A stretch of DNA of 64,000 nucleotides from Sphaerolaimus hirsutus. Its lineage: Eukaryota > Nematoda > Chromadorea > Monhysterida > Sphaerolaimidae. The stretch lies in assembly GCA_964036195.1 (NCBI GenBank), contig OZ038453.1, positions 21,055,206-21,119,205 of the forward strand. Reading direction: 5' to 3'. Under the pieces are notes generated by a model. That model ran no database searches and was not told the origin of the DNA. It saw only the letters and a program-made list of their open reading frames with translations. Positions 1-10,041 of this stretch are shown here, piece after piece (within the stretch, counting starts at the first letter, position 1; each line of letters starts with the position of its first letter). The translations under genes and the position numbers were made by a program.

Positions 1-225
1 GATAGATTTTCAACGTTGCCCCAGGTCGACGCACACGCACCGAGAGCAATGCAGTTCGTGAAATAAGGGAAAGTTTACATCGACGTCGCCGATATTGCAA
101 TACGACGCGTTTTACTTAGAATTTGGCCCGGAAATAACGATTTCGTCATTTTTTGGCCGTCGGCCAACTCGTTCTTGTTTTTATTTTGTCGGGCGGGTTA
201 CTCGCATAACTCGCGATTTTGTATA

Positions 226-639
226 CTGTATTACCTCGAAATACCCCCATGGGGGTTTATTATTTCGCCAGCAATATTTGAGGGGGGTTTATTCGAGGCG
301 GGGTCAATTCGAGGGTTTTTTTATTATTTCGTCAGAAATTTTTGTAAGGATCGTAGTAAAGAGTAGGCATTTTCGTACCCGGTATAAACAGGTAATAAAT
401 GCGTCAAATAGGATATATTTGGACATAAAAACATAGATTGCTACACAAACAAGTTTATGTGTAGCTGCGATACAAATAGGCAGTAATAAATACATCATGT
501 ACATTGCATACATGATGTACATCATTCTGGAGGGGGGTATTTCGAGGGGGGGGGGGTTATTATTTCCCCAGCCCATTTTGAGGGGAGGTTAATTTGTGGG
601 GGAGTTAATTCAAGGGGGGATTAATTCGAGGTAATACGG
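226..639. mobile_element. CCGTATT/CTCGAA-family MITE, TA target duplication
   Basis: The element starts ctgtattacctcgaaata and ends ttcgaggtaatacgg, flanked by TA on both sides. Inside are G-rich blocks of the form cgaggggggtattatttcgcca. It is non-coding. TA duplication plus terminal inverted repeats suggests a Tc1/mariner-type mobiliser; this is inference, since no transposase copy is present. Confidence 0.75.
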
Positions 640-868
640 TAGTCCCATTCGCACTTCTTAGTTTTCTCTGCCCTACAGCCAAAACATGAGGGCAGTGGAA
701 ATAAAGGAATGCATGCACAAGCTACAAAATCGCGAGTAATGCGAGTAGTGCGTCCGACAAAATCGAAAAAAGAAAGAGTTGGCAGACAGCCAAAAAATAA
801 CGAAATCGTGATTTCAGGGCCAAAATCGAAGTAAAACGCGTCATATTGCAATATCGGCGACTCCGAGG

Positions 869-1792
869 TAGTGATGTAAAGGCACCGGGGCACCGGTACC
901 CCGGTGCTGGGCACCGAAGGGCACCAGCACCGGTGCTGGTGCGGTGCCATTGCAATCTTCAGAGGTGCCATGCCGGTGCCGGTGCCATTTTTTTCAGAAT
1001 AGCACCGGTGCCGGTGCGGTGCGGTGCCATTTTTTTGCCGGTGCCAAAGGTGCTAGCACCAGGGCCAAAGTAAAAGGCACCGGCCAAGGCTTCATGTGCC
1101 GTGCAATTTTGTCCATAGTATGTGCTTATTCATATTTCAAAAAACAGCGATATATTTACCCAACTGTTTTTGCCTATTTTGTAAACCTCCCATCAAATAA
1201 ATATACCTACTGTGAAATCCATTATACCCGATACGTGATTTGATAAGCGAATCTAAAATTCTGTTGAATTTTAAATCATTTTTTATGTTATATTTATCTT
1301 ACCTTGTTGTTCAAAATTTGTTGTCAGTTTATGACAGAGATAGTTCCATTCTTTGTACAGCAACGACTCCGATCAGTAGACAATAGTGGCTATGGACATT
1401 GTAGTGAATTAAATATTATATCTTTCATTTGTAATCATTGTAATTGCCTCATAAAAGTGATTGCCACATCATTCTGATCATTATAAGTGCTCAACCATCA
1501 AAATCGGTTGAAAATTCATGGAAAAATGCACTTCCAAAGGTGAGACCACTGAGAAACTGCCTGATATTTACTTCAGAAATTCCAGCTCGGTGCGGTGCCT
1601 TTCGGTGCTAGCACCGGCAACCCGCCGGTGCCCTTCGGTGCCGGTGCCATTTTTTCCAAAAGGCACCGGTGCCGATGCGGTGCGGTGCCATTTTATGGCC
1701 GGTGCCCCAGGGTGCCAGGTGCCCTTTTCATGCGTTGGCAAAGGTGCCGGTGCGGTGCGGTGCCATTTTTCCCTGTGCCTTTAACATCACTA
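869..1792. mobile_element. hAT-like MITE, GGTGCC/GGCACC word family
   Basis: Ends are tagtgatgtaaaggcacc and ggtgcctttaacatcacta, flanked by a perfect 8-bp duplication CTCCGAGG (861-868 and 1793-1800). An 8-bp TSD and a YARNG-like terminus (TAGTG) are the hAT signature. Both ends are packed with the palindromic word GGCACCGGTGCC and its halves; the middle (about 1080-1580) is AT-rich single-copy filler. A near-identical copy lies at 59169-60111. Open frames rich in Gly, Ala, Val and Pro here come from the GC-rich word and are not genes. Confidence 0.85.
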
Positions 1793-1904
1793 CTCCGAGG
1801 TAAACTTTCATGTATTCCACGAACTGCCTTGCTCTCAGTGTGTGTGCGCCGACCTGGCGGAAGGTCGAAAATCTATCGGGCGGATGTCCTATACTACAAA
1901 ATCT

Positions 1905-3225
1905 GTAGAGAGATTTAAATCTGGTCCCAGGCCCCAGATTTTATTGGGCAGACAAATTTTTGCCCTCCCTGCCCCGCGCCGACACGCCTGTCACGCCTGC
2001 CAGGCGCCTGACACGACCATAGCGCCTGCCAGACGTGCCCTCACTGTGCCAGATTTGCCCAAGAAATGGCAAATGATAAATTGGGAGGGCAATTGCACGT
2101 CTGCCAGGCAGAATAAAAAAGAAAAAGGATATTCTGCCCTGCAGCCCCGGTGGTGCAGGGTGGGTGCAAATTTGCATGATATTTCATGGTTGTAATTAAA
2201 AATCAAATGTGCCTTAAGGTGTCAAATTTTTTTGCACTTTTTTCATCAACCATCATATTCACGCACAGTTTTTTTTGAAAATAGGACAATAAAAATTAAC
2301 ATTTGTGGTGTCGATTTTGGCAATTTTTAACCTGTTCCATTACAACAGACATTTTACAGGGTGTTCTACATGACATTTGACATTTTACAGGGTCTTTTAC
2401 CTGACAAATGACATTTTACAAGGAATTTTGCACTTTACAGGGTTTTGTACAGGGTCTGGGACAGCCCCCGGATGCCGCTCAGCTATCTATCTACCCAGAG
2501 ACACATTTTTTCTTAACTATCTCCTGACCCCCCCCCCAAATTGCTCTAAAACAATTTATTTACGTGTAGCAAATTATGAGTGATTTTTCCCCCATTTTTT
2601 GCCGAAAATCACTCCATTTTGAAAACTGCGACCTTCATAATCGCTATTCTCACCTTTATACGTGGTTATATACCGATTTTTTTTATATTTATGGCGATTT
2701 CGAAATTTTTGGCCGGCTGCCAAGTTTTCTTAAGACGTATCTCCGATTTTTCTTTTTCTTTTCGGGAGTAAAATCCCGCCCGACCCGCCCGTAGCGCCAG
2801 GCGCCTGACAGCTGCCGCCCGGCACGCAATTGAATCTCGATCTGCCTGGCAGTCGGGCGGTGGCTGTCAGGTGCCTGGCGCGATGGGCGGGTCCGGCGGG
2901 ATTTTACTCCCGAAAATAAAAAGAAAAATCGGACATACGTCTTATGCAAACTTGGCAGCCGGCCAAAAATTTTGAAATCGCTATAAATATAAAAATAGGT
3001 ATATAACTGTGTATAAAGGTAAAAATGGCAATTACATAGGTCAAAGTTTTCAAAATGGAATGAATCTAAGTGGTTCTGGGCAAAAAAGGGGCGGGCGGGC
3101 AGGCGAGGGCATGCCTGTCCAATTAAATCTCGAATTGCCAGACACGCCCATCATGCCCAATTAAATCCGCCCATTAAATTAAATCTGGGATAATCTGCCC
3201 AATTAAATCTGGGGCCAGGGGGTTT
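1905..3225. repeat. Degenerate inverted-repeat region with CTGCCAGGCGCCTG-type words
   Basis: The left part (1905-2190) begins with ctggtcccaggccccagat and carries gcctgccaggcgcctgac words; the right part (3090-3225) ends with aaatctggggccag and shares the same words inverted. Between them are a TGACATTTTACAGGGTCT repeat (about 2340-2470) and a separate foldback (2580-3093). No gene is seen. Ends and target duplication are uncertain. Confidence 0.45.
2580..3093. repeat. Foldback element with ~200-bp arms
   Basis: The left arm (2580-2780, with ccattttgaaaactgcgacc and gttatataccg) is an imperfect reverse complement of the right arm (2890-3090, with gtatataactgtg and caaaatggaatg). The loop holds GC-rich words (gcgccaggcgcctgacagc and inverse). 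Non-coding; a nested piece of the surrounding repeat region. Confidence 0.6.
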
Positions 3226-3230
3226 ATAAT

Positions 3231-3585
3231 TTCGCCGGCAAAATTTGATGGGGGATAATTCGAAGGGGGCTTATTCGAGGGGGGTCTATTATTTCATCAG
3301 AAATTTTTGGAAATTTTCCATGCTCAGACATAAAAAAATCAGCAAGTACATAGATGTATGTATACCGTATTTCCTCGAAATACCCCCCAGGGGTGCTTGT
3401 TTCAGAGTGAGAATTTTGAGGGGGGTTAAACGAGGGGGGTATTTCGAGGGGGGGTTATTATTTCGCCAAACATTTTTCGAACTCTCGGTACTACCGTATT
3501 TACTCGAATAATTCCCCCCACTTGAATAATTCCCCCCCTCGAATAATTCCCCCTGCTACACGAGTGAGGAAAAAATAATTCCCCC
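3231..3585. repeat. CCGTATTT-family MITE fragments up to assembly gap
   Basis: Contains at least two adjoining pieces: one starting at TA-ccgtatttcctcgaaata (3365) and another starting ccgtatttactcgaataa (about 3493), with C-rich runs on one strand. The second is cut by the N gap. Non-coding. Confidence 0.6.
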
Positions 3586-3785
3586 NNNNNNNNNNNNNNN
3601 NNNNNNNNNNNNNNNNNNNNNNNNNNNNNNNNNNNNNNNNNNNNNNNNNNNNNNNNNNNNNNNNNNNNNNNNNNNNNNNNNNNNNNNNNNNNNNNNNNNN
3701 NNNNNNNNNNNNNNNNNNNNNNNNNNNNNNNNNNNNNNNNNNNNNNNNNNNNNNNNNNNNNNNNNNNNNNNNNNNNNNNNNNNNN
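3586..3785. other. Assembly gap, 200 N
   Basis: Exactly 200 N, the usual placeholder for a gap of unknown size. It lies between a CCGTATTT MITE and a CGGGGACC repeat. The second gap abuts the same CGGGGACC family, which suggests repeats broke the assembly. Confidence 0.99.
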
Positions 3786-4290
3786 TTACCACAAAGTCCC
3801 AAAAAGTACCACAAATTTTTGTGTGGTACCGGGGCCAAACGACCCCGGTCGGGGACCAAAATCATTTGTTTACTGAAAAAAAAGTTCCTCACCGGGGACG
3901 TTTGACCCCGGTCGGGGCCATTTCAAAATTGCCGGGGACCGGACCCCGGCAAAATTTCGATCACTATACAAAAATATAGTGATCGAAAAAAATTAAAGTA
4001 TAAATTTAATAAAACCGGTAACCGCCCGGAGCTCAAATTTGGCATGCGTACTCACTAAACGAAGGAGTACACGCATGCCAAATTTGAGTTGAATCGCAAC
4101 ATTATATACACCTGCCCAAAAAAATATGCATTGGCAGGTGTAACCGTCTTGCAAAAATTTTGTGCATGCTAATTTGGTGATGATTCACCTAATTAACATG
4201 CAAACAACCTATACACGCCAATTTTTAATTTTTGTATTTTTTTATTTTTTGCCGGGTCCCGGTCCCCGGCCGGGACCTGTGTAACTAGCC
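3786..4290. mobile_element. CCCCGGTCGGGG/ACAGGTCCCGG-type repeat, copy 1
   Basis: The right end cgggacctgtgtaactagcc matches the terminal sequence of the 43-bp element at 9898-9940. Internally it has short palindromes: cgatcactatacaaaaatatagtgatcg, and a catgcgtac...gtacacgcatg hairpin. A nearly identical copy is at 17912-18403. Its left end is in or next to the gap. Probably a longer member of a Mutator-like family (9-bp TSD in the short member). Confidence 0.6.
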
Positions 4291-5160
4291 GATTTTGCCA
4301 ACCCTGTTTGTGACGTACGTCGACGAAGAAAAATGCAACAAAAAGCACCATGTATAAGAGTCTACAGCCTTATATAAGTATGTAAATGGTATAAACCATG
4401 TTCTACCGTAACACAGTCATTCTTTTTAGCGTGTAAAATGCATTGCTATATCACAAACCGCACCTTTTATCCTGCACGTTCTTTTTACACTCAATTTGGG
4501 GGGTTATTTCGAGGGGGTGGGTAATTATTTCATAGTGTCCATTTTGAGGGGGGGTATTTCGAGACGGGGGTATTTCGAGGGGGGGGGGTATTTCGAGGGG
4601 GGGGGGGTATTTCGAGGAAATATTGTATGTGTTTATAGGCATATATAACTGTATATTCCGTAAATCCTCGAATAAGATACCCCTCGAATAACACCCCCTT
4701 GAATAAGTCCCCCCTGTTGGTCGGGTGAAGAAAAATAACTCCCCCTTGAATAACTCCCCCCTACTAAAATAACTCCCCCTCTGGCATTGTGAGAAAAGAT
4801 GTTGCAAAACCTAAAAAAACGATCAATGATATAAAACATAAAAAAATGAACCTATGCATCGAATGATTATTGCATGCGAATGCAGTGCAGTGTGTGACAT
4901 GAGGGATACAAAAGAATGTTTGCCTGCATCAGTGACAGCTGATATATCACCAGAACAGCGCCAAGCACCAGCGCCATGGTGCTTTTACATCACTAGCCCA
5001 GATCACAAACCACCGCTATTGTCATTTACATTCTCTATACACTGAATTTGGGGGTATTTCGAGGGGGGGTTATAAATTCATAGTGGCCATTTTGAGAGGG
5101 GTATTTCGAGGGGGTGGTATTTTAAGGGGGTATTTCGAGGAAATACGGTACTAAACTTTC
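4291..5160. repeat. Intronic CTCGAA-type MITE pieces and a TAGTGATG-type MITE remnant
   Basis: About 4440-4625 and 4655-4800 are CTCGAA/CTCGAATAA G- or C-rich pieces; 4905-5000 is a remnant with gcgccaagcaccagcgcc ending cttttacatcacta (a hAT-like end); 5041-5150 is another CTCGAA piece ending gaggaaatacgg. From about 4905 onward the sequence is paralogous to 25165 onward, marking the start of the duplicated gene segment. No exon is seen. Confidence 0.6.
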
Positions 5161-5281
5161 GCTTGATCAGCTCAAATTCAGGAACTTTTGTGTAAATATG
5201 TGCGCAAAAATTACCTGTTTTTCCGCGAATTAAAACCTGAAACTGAAAATCGTCTTCGATCAGTTTATTTTACTTTTACAG

Positions 5282-5401
5282 GTGGAAGATGGTTGGATTG
5301 GCTTGGTGGACAACAGTTCTGAACCATCGCCAACTTTGGCGGGGTATTATTTCACAGACGGCGGCTCTGATCCCTCCAGGGAATACCCATTTGGCCACCC
5401 G
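5282..5401 (+). CDS. Exon A of CTLD/TSP1 gene: C-type lectin middle segment
   Basis: 120 bp between a good acceptor (ttttacag) and donor (gtatgt), phase 0 on both sides, 40 codons. It starts VEDGWIGLVDN and ends YPFGHP. The WIGL motif followed by an F-x-D-G-type segment is the conserved middle of the C-type lectin fold, which acts extracellularly in carbohydrate or protein binding. Its paralogue A' (25582-25707) is close in sequence and has two extra codons. The preceding CTLD exons lie upstream of the window or were lost; I do not see them in 1-5281. Classic EPN/QPD/WND calcium-binding motifs are not evident, so ligand type cannot be inferred. Confidence 0.8.
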
Positions 5402-5456
5402 GTATGTTACTAGATTAATTGTCGGTTTTTGTAATGCACCTTTAAATGGTTATGAT

Positions 5457-5885
5457 TAGGATGTCGGAAAAATTTAACGGGAAAGAGAAATAGAAACGGA
5501 AAAATCTTTGCACTTGCCGGAAAACGGAAACGGAAATAAATTTTTTTTTGCGCTACCCGGAAAACGGAAAATAAACAAATGCATGTAAACAGAAAAAATT
5601 GCAAAAGTTTTGCCGGAATTGGAAAAACTTGCAGCAATTTTGCCAGAAATGGGAAAAAAATTCAGAAATTGAGCTGGAAATGGGGAAGAATTTGAGAAAT
5701 TTCTTGGAAACATAATTTTTTGCATTCTTGAAAAACCTGCATGCAGTTTGGCGGAAACAGGAAACAGAAAGTTGAGCAAGAAAATGGCAAAAGGGCAGAA
5801 AAGTGGCAAATTGAGCTGGAAAATGTTAGAAAAGGTAGAAAAACAGGGAATTGAGTTGGGAAACAAATAAAAGGTAGGAAAAATG
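5457..5885. mobile_element. Truncated TAGGGTGTC hAT-like MITE, GGAAA word family
   Basis: Begins taggatgtcggaaaaat after ggttatgat, the same site as the copy at 25763. It was therefore inserted before the gene segment duplicated. Filled with variants of ggaaaacggaaa. The right end is lost near 5885, where a CCCCGGTCGGGG repeat begins. Confidence 0.65.
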
Positions 5886-6260
5886 GCTATTTACACAGGC
5901 CCCTGGTCGGGGACCGGTCCCCGGCAGAAAATATCAAATTGTCAAAAGTCAGTAATTGGTGTGTATGGGTTAATTGCATGTAAATTAGGTCAATTAACAC
6001 CAAATTTTCATGCACACAATTCCTGCAACACGGTTACACACACCAATGCATATATTTTTTTTGGGGGGGGGGGGGGGTGTAAAGTTTTTTTGATTTGTCT
6101 CAAATTTGGCATGCGTGTACTCCTTCGCTTAGTGAGTTCGAATGCCAAATTTCAGCTCAGGGCGATTCGTGAATCCTATTTTATCTACACTTTAATTTTC
6201 ATCGATCACTGTATTTTTGTATAGTGATTGAAATCTCGCCAGGGACCGGTCCCAAAAAAA
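5885..6260. mobile_element. ACAGGTCCCGG-type repeat, divergent copy
   Basis: Left end ggctatttacacaggcccc matches the termini of the 43-bp element (9898-9940). The right part carries the same gcatgcgtgtactccttcg hairpin and atcactgtatttttgtatagtgat palindrome as 3786-4290. Followed by gggaccggtccc. Non-coding. Confidence 0.6.
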
Positions 6261-6454
6261 AATATAAGAAAATAAGTTAAGAAAATTCATGTAATTTACA
6301 AAATGTAGACCTAATTTGTGAAGGAAAAATGTGAATCTGGTTTGCAACGCACCAAACGTCATAATTCATCGATAATATTGACAGATGACCATTTTGATGA
6401 TGTGCAATTGTATTGTCACAGGACAAAGTTTGTCATCGAGATCGTAAGTCCCGT

Positions 6455-6790
6455 ATCGGGCTTGTATAGGGATAAATAGTTCCCCTTGAATAATTCCCCC
6501 TTATAGCATATGATCTAGTTGTTTTGTTGAATTTGATCAAAATGGAATGTTATTTTGTGAATACAGCATATTTCATGAAATAATTTACCGTTTTTGCTTG
6601 AATAGTTCCCCCCCCCCCCCCTTGAATAATTCTCCCCTCGAATAATCCCCCCTGTAAGACGAGTGAGGCAATAATAATTCCCCCCTTGAATAATTTCCCC
6701 GTCAAATAGCCCCCACCTCTCATAAATGACTGATGAAATAATGATCCCCCAGTGGAATTATTCAAGCAAATACAGTATTTGTATTCTAAT
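6455..6790. mobile_element. CCGTATTT/CTTGAATAATTCC MITEs in intron A-B
   Basis: C-rich blocks of ccccccttgaataattc and a right end ggaattattcaagcaaatac. The flanking words gatcaaaatggaatgttattttgtgaata recur at about 27650, so this intron segment is shared with the second unit. Between 6260 and 6455 and between 6790 and 6899 I see only plain intron sequence. Confidence 0.65.
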
Positions 6791-6899
6791 TTCAATTGAT
6801 TCTCTCAACTTGAACATTGCCAATTGCCATCACATCAAAATCGTGTGAACGTCCTCCAAGAAATATCAAATAATCCCAATACACTCCATTCAATCGCAG

Positions 6900-7038
6900 C
6901 TGACGTACATTCATCCAGTACACCAAATAGATGGCACATCAGAGTACTGTATCAGAATTAAAAAGGGGGATGGAAAGATGGAAGATAAGCCATGTGACGA
7001 TGCACAAGGAACGCCTCTGTGTGAATTTTATTATGATG
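6900..7038 (+). CDS. Exon B of CTLD/TSP1 gene: C-type lectin C-terminal segment
   Basis: 139 bp, acceptor caatcgcag, donor gtatgc, phase 0 to 1. Begins LTYIHPVHQIDGTSEYC and ends TPLCEFYYD. The three cysteines (EYC, KPC, PLCEF) match the C2, C3 and C4 cysteines that close the long loop and the C-terminus of a CTLD; the usual WND is replaced by a MED-like sequence. It continues exon A in phase, and its last base starts the GTG codon of the TSP1-like exon C. Paralogous to B' at 55119-55257. Confidence 0.85.
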
Positions 7039-7241
7039 GTATGCTGATGGATCATTCAGAAATACTCATTCAAATATTCAGGTTTCTCACCAGAGTATAA
7101 ATACCATCATTTGGCATGAGAACATGCATATTTATTTACAGATAAGTAGGATTAAGGTGCATGTGTGAACCAGTAAACTTCATGTTTCAGCCAACCTTTG
7201 TAAGTGGCTGTTTGTGTATGTTCAATCACTTCAGTCTGGAG

Positions 7242-7846
7242 TAGGGTGTCAAAAAAAATTTTTATGGAAAACTGAAATGGAAACGGAAAAAAAAATCAGC
7301 AGCTGGAAAACGGAACGGAAAACGGAAAAAAAATTGCACTTGGTGGAAAACAGAAACAAAAACGGCAAAAAAAATTTCGGTGGCTGGAAAACGGAAAAAG
7401 GGCCCGGAATAACGAAAACGGAAAAATGTAATTTGGACGGAAATGAAATAATTTTCTGAAATTTTGCTGGAAAATGGAAATAATTTGCTGAAATTTTGCA
7501 GCAAGTAGGAAAATTTTGAATAAATTTTGCTGGAAACAGAAAAAATTCACATAATTGACAACCTGCGTGAATGTTTACCAGTTTGGCTATAACAGAAAAC
7601 AGAAAGTTGAGCCAGAAAAAGGTAAAATGAGGTGGAAAAATGGAAAATTGAGCCGGAAAACGGAAAAAAAGATGGAAAAACTAAAAATTTGGCTGGAAAA
7701 TGGAAAATCAGCCGGAAAAACAGAAACAGAAAATTTAGTGGCTGGAAAACGGAGAAAAAAAATTTCAGCAGCCAGAAAACGGAATGGAAAACAGAAAAAA
7801 ATTGCTTGCGGAAAACGGAAACGGAAAACGGAAATTTGACACCCTA
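7242..7846. mobile_element. hAT-like MITE, GGAAAACGGAAA word family, with empty site
   Basis: Ends are tagggtgtcaaaaaaa and gaaatttgacaccctа-type terminal inverted repeats, flanked by a perfect 8-bp duplication GTCTGGAG (7234-7241, 7847-7854). The second gene unit lacks the element at the same place (about 55432-55445), so this is a proven insertion after duplication. The interior is a loose array of ggaaaacggaaa variants. Lys/Glu/Asn-rich open frames here are translations of this array. Confidence 0.9.
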
Positions 7847-7854
7847 GTCTGGAG

Positions 7855-8780
7855 CAGCAATAAACTATCAGAGGACATTGTGGGACCTGTGGTTTGCGGG
7901 ACCCACACTTAAAGTCCCTCCAACTTTACCTACAGTATTTCCATGAAATACACCACCCCCCAAAATACCCCCATATCTGAGGCTCCTGTGCCATTACTCA
8001 TCTAAACCCATTAAATACTTATCCTGCCGATTACCCATCTAATTCAAGCTTTTCAAAAGCTCTACAGTTATTTTTTTTCTCAATAAAATCAGGGAACTAA
8101 AAAATAATTTTTTCCATCCCTCATCTAGACACCTTACCCTACTATGGATGGGTAATGGGTAGCATTAGATAAGTAACAGGTACATATGAGTAATGGCTTT
8201 AGATGAGTAATATACCTAAGCTGATGTGATGAATTCCATACATTACTTCTATTCAATTTGTATTGAACTATTCACATTCAATGAATCAGTCCAGTGAGGG
8301 TGCAGCTTTACCAGTTTTTACACATGTGCAATGCCATGTTTGTAAATATTTGCTTGAATAATCCCCATGGGGGATTATTATTTCATCAGACTTTTTGAGG
8401 GAAGGATTATTTGAGGGGGAATTATTATTTTGTCAATGTTTTCAAAACATGTTTCTATCAATTCATTTTGCAAAAATGGCTTTATTAGCAAGATAACATG
8501 ATATTTTTGTTCAAATTGCACACAACTGATTTATCAATGCCTAAAATTAATATTCAACGGCATCAGCATCTGAGTACATTCATTATGTACAATGCTTGTA
8601 CAACATACACAGGTATCTATGTTCCGTCTCCGGTGATGTGCACATTCCATTCCGTTGCGGAATTAGGGGGGGGGGGATTATTCATGCAAATACGGTTGAT
8701 GTACACTCCAGTCCACTTATATACTCGCTACAATTCAAAACGGGGTTTCGAAGGGGAAAACCCCTGATGACTCAGATCTG
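7855..8780. repeat. Intron B-C with a CTTGAATAATCC MITE
   Basis: 7855-8340 is plain intron conserved with 55446-55920, including a tract of repeated acccatctaattcaag and gatgggtaatggg words. 8345-8695 is a MITE of the CCGTATTT family (gcttgaataatccccatggg to ggattattcatgcaaatacgg). Positions 8494-8495 are the empty TA site corresponding to the MITE at 56080-56502. No exon. Confidence 0.65.
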
Positions 8781-8782
8781 GT

Positions 8783-9103
8783 GCCACTCCCAGACCCTGC
8801 AAAAGACCTTGTAAACTGTAAAAGACCTGTAAAATGTCATGTGTCATGTAAAGGACAGTGTAAAATGTCATGTGTCATGTAAAAAAAAACCTTTAAAGTG
8901 ACAAGTGTCATGTATAGACCTTATAAAGTGTATCAAACTCTTATGTTTTTGTATCCAAATCTTATGTCAAAAACTTAGATTTGGATACAAAAACATAAGA
9001 TTCGGATACGCATGACACTTTGCAGGGTCTTTTACATGACACATGACATTTTACAGTGTCTTTTACACTTTACCGGATCTTTTACAGGGTCTGGGAATGC
9101 CCC
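8783..9103. mobile_element. Foldback MITE with ACCCTGTAAAATGTCATG words
   Basis: Left end gccactcccagaccctgc, right end gggtctgggaatgcccc. The arms are runs of aagaccctgtaaaatgtcatgtgtcatg and their inverse; the centre is an inverted pair of gtatccaaatcttatg. Family members: 16519-17014, 21137-21877 (interrupted), 24475-24872, 60836-61025 and fragments. Superfamily not resolved. Confidence 0.65.
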
Positions 9104-9340
9104 CTAGGGGTGATTTTTGAGGGGCAGGAAATTCAAAGGGTTCAATTCAAACACCGCGTAAACAATCAAGTCCCAGTTAGTGATGGAAAAGCGCCAGAAA
9201 TAGAAGACAGGGTGCCACATATCTCATCCTCTCATCCCTTCCCATACACATACCGAACAGATTGAAACTTGAATTACTGATTTAAGTGCATTCACAATAT
9301 CAAGCAGTAATTTTTCAATAGCCAATGTGTATATTTGCAG

Positions 9341-9511
9341 TGCCAGTCGTATGTTCGGAGTCAGGACCAGAAACAACTGCATGCAGCTCCACATGTGATT
9401 ACGGTATTGAAACAGTTAGGAAGTACACAACCCCATTCAGTGGTACAGGGTGTCCCAACGAATTTGGTGTCGACATTGAATTTCAAGCATGCGGTATGAC
9501 ACCTTGCAATG
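9341..9511 (+). CDS. Exon C of CTLD/TSP1 gene: thrombospondin-1-like domain
   Basis: 171 bp after acceptor atatttgcag and before donor gtgagc, phase 1 on both sides, 57 codons. Six cysteines are visible: VCSES, TACSSTC, TGCPNE, QACGMTPC. This is the cysteine count and spacing style of a TSP type-1 repeat, though the conserved WxxW tryptophans are absent. The exon is symmetric (1-1), typical of shuffled extracellular modules, and joins CTLD exons B and D in frame. Paralogue C' at 61128-61304 has two extra codons. Confidence 0.75.
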
Positions 9512-9750
9512 GTGAGCACCGTAAAACCTCGATTAAGTCCCCCCTCGAATAACTCCCCTGTTAGCAGACTGAGGAAAAAATAACCCCTCAAAAAGTTCTG
9601 ATGAAAAAATAACTCCCCGGGGAACTTATTCGAGGATATACAGTAAATACAGTAAATATATTTGTCATTGCCCATCTTTGAAAAAATATCTGATTAATGT
9701 TGTAAATATGTATCAGATTGTAAAATGACAGCAATTTTTTTGTTTCGCAG
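9512..9750. repeat. Intron C-D containing a short CTCGAATAA MITE
   Basis: Holds acctcgattaagtcccccc to acttattcgaggatatacagt, a short member of the CTCGAA family, present also in the paralogous intron 61305-61530. It therefore predates the duplication. Nothing else is seen. Confidence 0.6.
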
Positions 9751-9861
9751 CATGTGGAAATGAGCCGCAAAAGCAAAGTTGTTCAGCTGCGAATGGATTT
9801 TATGCTCACCACAGGCCACAGCTGCTACTATGTCATAGATTTGCCTTCACAAATTTGGAAG
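9751..9861 (+). pseudogene. Exon D of second CTLD, frameshifted by a 7-bp insertion
   Basis: Acceptor tgtttcgcag, donor gtgctg. Begins CGNEPQKQSC and reaches GFYAHH, then differs from the intact paralogue D' (61531-61634) by seven extra bases, ggccaca, a near-tandem copy of ccacag. D' is 104 bp and ends in phase 0; this copy is 111 bp and shifts frame, destroying CYYVIDLPSQIWK. Either this CTLD is broken, the extra bases are a sequencing or allelic error, or the new cag in the insertion acts as an alternative acceptor. Confidence 0.75.
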
Positions 9862-9897
9862 GTGCTGTATCTTAAAATCTTTTCACAATACTGCGTT

Positions 9898-9940
9898 GGC
9901 TATTTACACAGGTCCCGGCCGGGGACCTGTGTAAATAGCC
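9898..9940. mobile_element. 43-bp near-perfect palindromic transposon, 9-bp target duplication
   Basis: The element runs from ggctatttacacaggtccc to gggacctgtgtaaatagcc, essentially two terminal inverted repeats back to back. It is flanked by the 9-bp duplication TACTGCGTT (9889-9897, 9941-9949). The paralogous intron has a single TACTGCGTT at 61662-61670, a clean empty site. The 9-bp duplication suggests a Mutator-like transposase. Confidence 0.92.
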
Positions 9941-10010
9941 TACTGCGTTTGTCACAACTTTGTGTTGTGACAAACTTAACTGCATATAAAAGAAAAACGT
10001 CCCCACGCAG

Positions 10011-10041
10011 GATGCCGTTACAAAGTGCATTGCTCTAGGAG
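10011..10041 (+). CDS. Exon E of second CTLD: 31-bp microexon
   Basis: Acceptor ccccacgcag, donor gtgctt, phase 0 to 1; encodes DAVTKCIALG plus one base. In a CTLD this is the helix and cysteine directly before the GG-LA motif. The paralogue E' (61733-61763) has the same length and one more exon after it (F'). I did not find an F-type exon (TLARIHDMV) between 10042 and 25581, so this CTLD may lack it. Confidence 0.75.

Larger units (their letters stand above)
1..1880. mobile_element. Large foldback element, arms split by two nested MITEs
   Basis: The first ~200 bases (starting gatagattttcaacg) return as an imperfect reverse complement at 690-868 and 1801-1880 (ending cgaaaatctatc). I read this as one long inverted-repeat element whose left end is almost exactly the window start. 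The loop is occupied by a CCGTATT-type MITE (226-639) and the right arm is cut by a hAT-like MITE (869-1792). The small open frames here mirror each other on both strands, as expected of foldback arms, and are not genes. Superfamily unknown because the outer target duplication is off the window. Confidence 0.7.

Noticed and set aside
3586..3785. Open frames spanning the N gap
   Set aside because: Unknown bases cannot support a reading frame.
5457..5885. CRISPR-like regular repeats
   Set aside because: No constant repeat with unique spacers; the words are degenerate and lie in a transposon of an intron-bearing genome.
7214..7847. Lys/Glu/Asn-rich frames that resemble a repetitive protein
   Set aside because: The DNA is the ggaaaacggaaa array of a hAT-like MITE with a perfect target duplication and an empty site in the paralogue.
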